Positions 6,069-7,677 of a stretch of 7,677 nucleotides of DNA are shown in pieces; within the stretch, counting starts at the first letter, position 1; each line of letters begins with the position of its first letter. The DNA comes from Lachnospiraceae bacterium UBA1721 (GTDB lineage Bacteria; Bacillota; Clostridia; Lachnospirales; Lachnospiraceae), in NCBI GenBank assembly GCA_002317155.1, contig DCIR01000010.1, positions 1 through 7,677 of the forward strand, in the 5' to 3' direction. Made by a program: the position numbers and the translations under genes. The notes below the pieces were generated by a model, which was not told the origin of the DNA, made no database searches, and saw nothing but the letters and a program-made list of their open reading frames with translations.

Positions 6069-6563
6069 ATGAAAGCTAAAAGAATATATTCTGTAACAGT
6101 TGAAAATAGATCCGGCGTACTCAGTGGTGTCAGTGGACTTTTTGCCCGCAGATGCTTCAACATCGATTCACTTACAGTTGGAGAGACCGACACTCCTGAT
6201 ATTTCATCAATGACTATCGTTTCAAGCGGTGATGAACGTACTTTGGAGCAGATTGAAAAGCAGTTAAATAAAAAGCTTGATATTATAAAAGTAAAAACAT
6301 TTAACGAACAGCAGTGTGTTTCAAGAGAGCTTATGCTCATGAAGGTTAAGTACAACAAAACCAACAGAAATGAGATAATGGAAATCTGTGAAGTAATGAA
6401 AGCTGATATCGTAGATATGTCACTTCATTATATGATGATTCAGGTTTGTGATACACCGGAAAGAGTACAGTTGCTTATAAATATGTTCAAATCAATCAGC
6501 ATTGTTGAGATTGCAAGAACAGGTACCTTATCACTCTCAAAATGTATTGAGAATGACGGTTGA
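6069..6563 (+). CDS. ilvN: Acetolactate synthase small (regulatory) subunit 1, divergent copy, 164 aa
   Basis: This ACT-domain subunit should bind the large subunit, raise its activity and give feedback control by branched-chain amino acids. ATG 6069 lies 11 bases after the ilvB stop, and its ribosome site (AAAGG, 6056-6060) overlaps that stop, so the two are probably translationally coupled. The N-terminal ACT domain (about 6-80) shows VENRSGVLSGVSGLFARR and FNID. Asn13, Gly16 and Asn31 match the effector-binding Asn11, Gly14 and Asn29 of E. coli IlvH (numbering from memory). The C-terminal domain (about 85-160) contains RELMLMKVK, ADIVDMS and EIARTGTLSLSK. Length is typical. Compared with copy 2 it is less canonical: RRCFNID instead of RRGYNID, LHYMMIQV instead of CLIIEI, and a polar NKTNRNEI stretch. 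It could be a specialised or partly desensitised regulator. Family call is secure; its division of labour with copy 2 is not known. Confidence 0.9.
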   Translation: MKAKRIYSVTVENRSGVLSGVSGLFARRCFNIDSLTVGETDTPDISSMTIVSSGDERTLEQIEKQLNKKLDIIKVKTFNEQQCVSRELMLMKVKYNKTNRNEIMEICEVMKADIVDMSLHYMMIQVCDTPERVQLLINMFKSISIVEIARTGTLSLSKCIENDG

Positions 6564-6588
6564 CAGTAACTGATAATCTTGCTAAATT
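6560..6588 (+). promoter_or_regulatory. Possible internal promoter before the second small-subunit gene
   Basis: A perfect TTGACA (6560-6565) overlaps the stop codon of the first ilvN. TAAATT (6583-6588, four of six) follows after 17 bases. Transcription would start near 6595, about 34 bases before ATG 6629. The 65-base gap here is much longer than the 11-base gap before the first ilvN, which gives some support. Confidence 0.35.
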
Positions 6589-6628
6589 AAATATTTGAAG
6601 AAATTTGTAATTTTGTGAGGATTTTTCC

Positions 6629-7129
6629 ATGCAGACAAAAGTATTTCAGGTACTTGCAGATAACACTTCAGGAGTTTTGAGTCGTATTGCAGGCCTTTTT
6701 TCAAGAAGAGGATATAATATTGACAGTATAACCGCAGGTGTAACTGCAGATCCCAGATATTCAAGAGTAACAATTGTAACAAGCGGAAGTGCTGATGTTC
6801 TTGAGCAGATTGAGAAGCAGTTATCTAAGCTTGTTGATGTTAAAACAGTTATGGAGCTTGCTCCCGATGACAGTGTATATCGTGAACTTGCTCTTGTAAA
6901 AGTTAAAGTAACACCTGAAGAAAGACAGAGCATTATCGCAATCACCGATATTTTCAGAGGTAAGATTGTTGATGTAGCTCCTGAATGTCTTATTATCGAG
7001 ATTACCGGTGGTATTGAGAAGATTGATAAGTTCCTTGAGCTTCTTAATGGTCATGAGATTTTAGAGCTTGCAAGAACAGGTATGGCAGCGCTCAGCAGAG
7101 GTATTGAGAACGTTACCTATTTGCCATAA
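6629..7129 (+). CDS. ilvN: Acetolactate synthase small (regulatory) subunit 2, canonical copy, 166 aa
   Basis: This is the second ACT-domain regulatory subunit in tandem, also nameable ilvH. ATG 6629 is eight bases after GTGAGG (6615-6620). The N-terminal ACT domain (about 4-78) has DNTSGVLSRIAGLFSRRGYN, with Asn12, Gly15 and Asn30 at the expected effector positions. It continues with SRVTIVTSG and VLEQIEKQLSKLVDV. The C-terminal domain holds YRELALVKVKV (84-94), GKIVDVAPE (111-119) and ILELARTGMAALSRG (144-158). All of this is close to the usual family sequence, so it probably carries ordinary valine sensitivity. It shares the LEQIEKQL core and the ARTG signature with copy 1 but is clearly diverged overall, so the duplication is old rather than recent. 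It can be transcribed with ilvB and perhaps also from the promoter candidate at 6560-6588. A large inverted repeat lies between it and ilvC. Confidence 0.93.
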   Translation: MQTKVFQVLADNTSGVLSRIAGLFSRRGYNIDSITAGVTADPRYSRVTIVTSGSADVLEQIEKQLSKLVDVKTVMELAPDDSVYRELALVKVKVTPEERQSIIAITDIFRGKIVDVAPECLIIEITGGIEKIDKFLELLNGHEILELARTGMAALSRGIENVTYLP

Positions 7130-7159
7130 TATATTTAAGGTATCTTAATTTGATGCATT

Positions 7160-7210
7160 GCATATATTTATAATGCTTCTCATTTATTGGGATGTATTAT
7201 AAATATATGC
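7160..7210 (+). repeat. 15-bp perfect inverted repeat between ilvN copy 2 and ilvC
   Basis: GCATATATTTATAAT (7160-7174) and ATTATAAATATATGC (7196-7210) are exact reverse complements. The stem can extend inward by a G-U and a C-G pair (7175-7176 with 7194-7195), leaving a 17-base loop. No T-run follows, so it is not a standard terminator. TATAAT (7169-7174) sits inside the left arm but without a good -35. A short competing stem (GCATT 7155-7159 with AATGC 7172-7176) would exclude the long one. It could be an mRNA processing or stability hairpin, an attenuator-like element, or an operator. Confidence 0.7.
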
Positions 7211-7255
7211 TTTGATATATATGTTATTAATTTAAGCCAAATGGAGGAAAAAACA

Positions 7256-7677
7256 ATGGCAAAGATTTTTTATCAGGAAGATTGTAATCTGTCCCTGCTT
7301 GAGGACAAGACCATTGCTATCATCGGTTATGGTAGCCAGGGTCATGCACATGCACTGAACCTTAAGGATTCAGGATGCAAGGTAATCATCGGTCTTTATG
7401 AAGGCTCTAAGAGCTGGGATAAGGCTGTAAAGCAGGGCTTTGAAGTATATACTGCAGCTGAAGCTGCAAAGAAGGCTGATATCATCATGATCCTTATCAA
7501 TGATGAGAAGCAGGCTGCTCTTTACAAGAATGACATCGAGCCCAATCTTGAGGCTGGAAACATGCTTATGTTTGCACACGGTTTCAACATTCACTTCGGA
7601 TGCATTAAGCCCCCTGCAAACGTTGACGTTACCATGATCGCTCCTAAGGGACCCGGACACACTGTACGTTCTGAGTA
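7256..7677 (+). CDS. ilvC: Ketol-acid reductoisomerase, N-terminal 140 residues (3' end outside window)
   Basis: IlvC isomerises and reduces acetolactate (or acetohydroxybutyrate) to the dihydroxy acid, using Mg2+ and NAD(P)H, as the step after IlvB. ATG 7256 is eight bases after GGAGG (7243-7247). The Rossmann domain is clear: AIIGYGSQGHAHALNLKDSG (21-40, with GYGSQG at 24-29), the cofactor loop IGLYEGSKSW (45-54), then ADIIMILINDEKQ, the catalytic-site AHGFNIHFG (107-115) and APKGPGH (129-135, Lys131). This fits the short class I enzymes of about 330 residues, so roughly 190 residues including the knotted helical domain lie beyond the edge. The cofactor loop has Tyr48-Glu49 where common NADPH enzymes have Arg-Lys, but keeps both serines (51 and 53). 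It is last in the visible ilvB-N-N-C order; upstream spacing of 126 bases with a large hairpin suggests it may be expressed separately from the other genes. Confidence 0.97.
   Translation, partial: MAKIFYQEDCNLSLLEDKTIAIIGYGSQGHAHALNLKDSGCKVIIGLYEGSKSWDKAVKQGFEVYTAAEAAKKADIIMILINDEKQAALYKNDIEPNLEAGNMLMFAHGFNIHFGCIKPPANVDVTMIAPKGPGHTVRSE

Noticed and set aside
6646..6945. Minus-strand open frame of 99 codons inside the second ilvN
   Set aside because: Antisense shadow of a clear ACT-domain gene.
7195..7240. Promoter for ilvC in the AT-rich spacer (TATAAT at 7169, TTGATA at 7212)
   Set aside because: No properly spaced partner box was found for either; such motifs are expected by chance in this AT-rich stretch.
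7370..7660. Minus-strand open frame of 96 codons inside ilvC
   Set aside because: The plus strand encodes an unambiguous ketol-acid reductoisomerase here; the opposite frame has no recognisable domain.

Overview
The window looks like chromosomal DNA of a low-GC Gram-positive anaerobe, most likely a clostridium of the Lachnospiraceae type. The grounds are AT-rich spacers, strong purine-rich ribosome binding sites, sigma-A type promoters with TATAAT boxes, a GGGtGRT-family C-terminus, a zinc-ribbon/beta-propeller surface protein and an ilvB-ilvN-ilvN-ilvC cluster. The taxon is inferred from style and families, not from a marker gene.

Layout. Positions 1-200 hold the last 65 codons of a GGGtGRT-family protein. 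A perfect AT-only inverted repeat covers its stop. A probable promoter (243-271) and a 5'-leader stem-loop (282-317) then precede a 91-residue two-helix membrane protein resembling DUF4190 (360-635). A clear intrinsic terminator (647-680) follows. Its T-run directly abuts the ribosome binding site of a divergent Lgt-like membrane protein (691-1533). A near-consensus promoter (1567-1595) drives a 649-residue protein with an N-terminal zinc ribbon, a Pro/Ala-rich linker encoded by 48-bp tandem repeats, one membrane helix and an extracytoplasmic beta-propeller-like domain (1646-3595). Two facing intrinsic terminators (3632-3667 plus, 3698-3731 minus) separate it from a minus-strand predicted lipoprotein of unknown function (3764-4267).

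The right half is a branched-chain amino acid operon on the plus strand. An extended -10 promoter (4370-4398) with a leader of only about 35 nt precedes acetolactate synthase large subunit ilvB (4441-6057). Two different ACT-domain regulatory subunits follow (6069-6563 and 6629-7129), then ketol-acid reductoisomerase ilvC, cut by the window end (7256-7677). IlvB condenses pyruvate with pyruvate or 2-ketobutyrate, the small subunits are expected to give valine-type feedback control, and IlvC makes the dihydroxy acid. The leader is too short for a T-box, so control may rest on promoter activity and on feedback.

Most notable: IlvB carries Tyr where the family's substrate-selecting and herbicide-binding Trp sits, and has an altered RFDDR motif. 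The two ilvN copies are unequal. A 15-bp perfect inverted repeat separates ilvN2 from ilvC. The Lgt-like protein lacks several residues thought essential in true Lgt. The zinc-ribbon/propeller gene contains two pairs of identical 48-bp repeats. I see no CRISPR array, mobile element, tRNA or rRNA.
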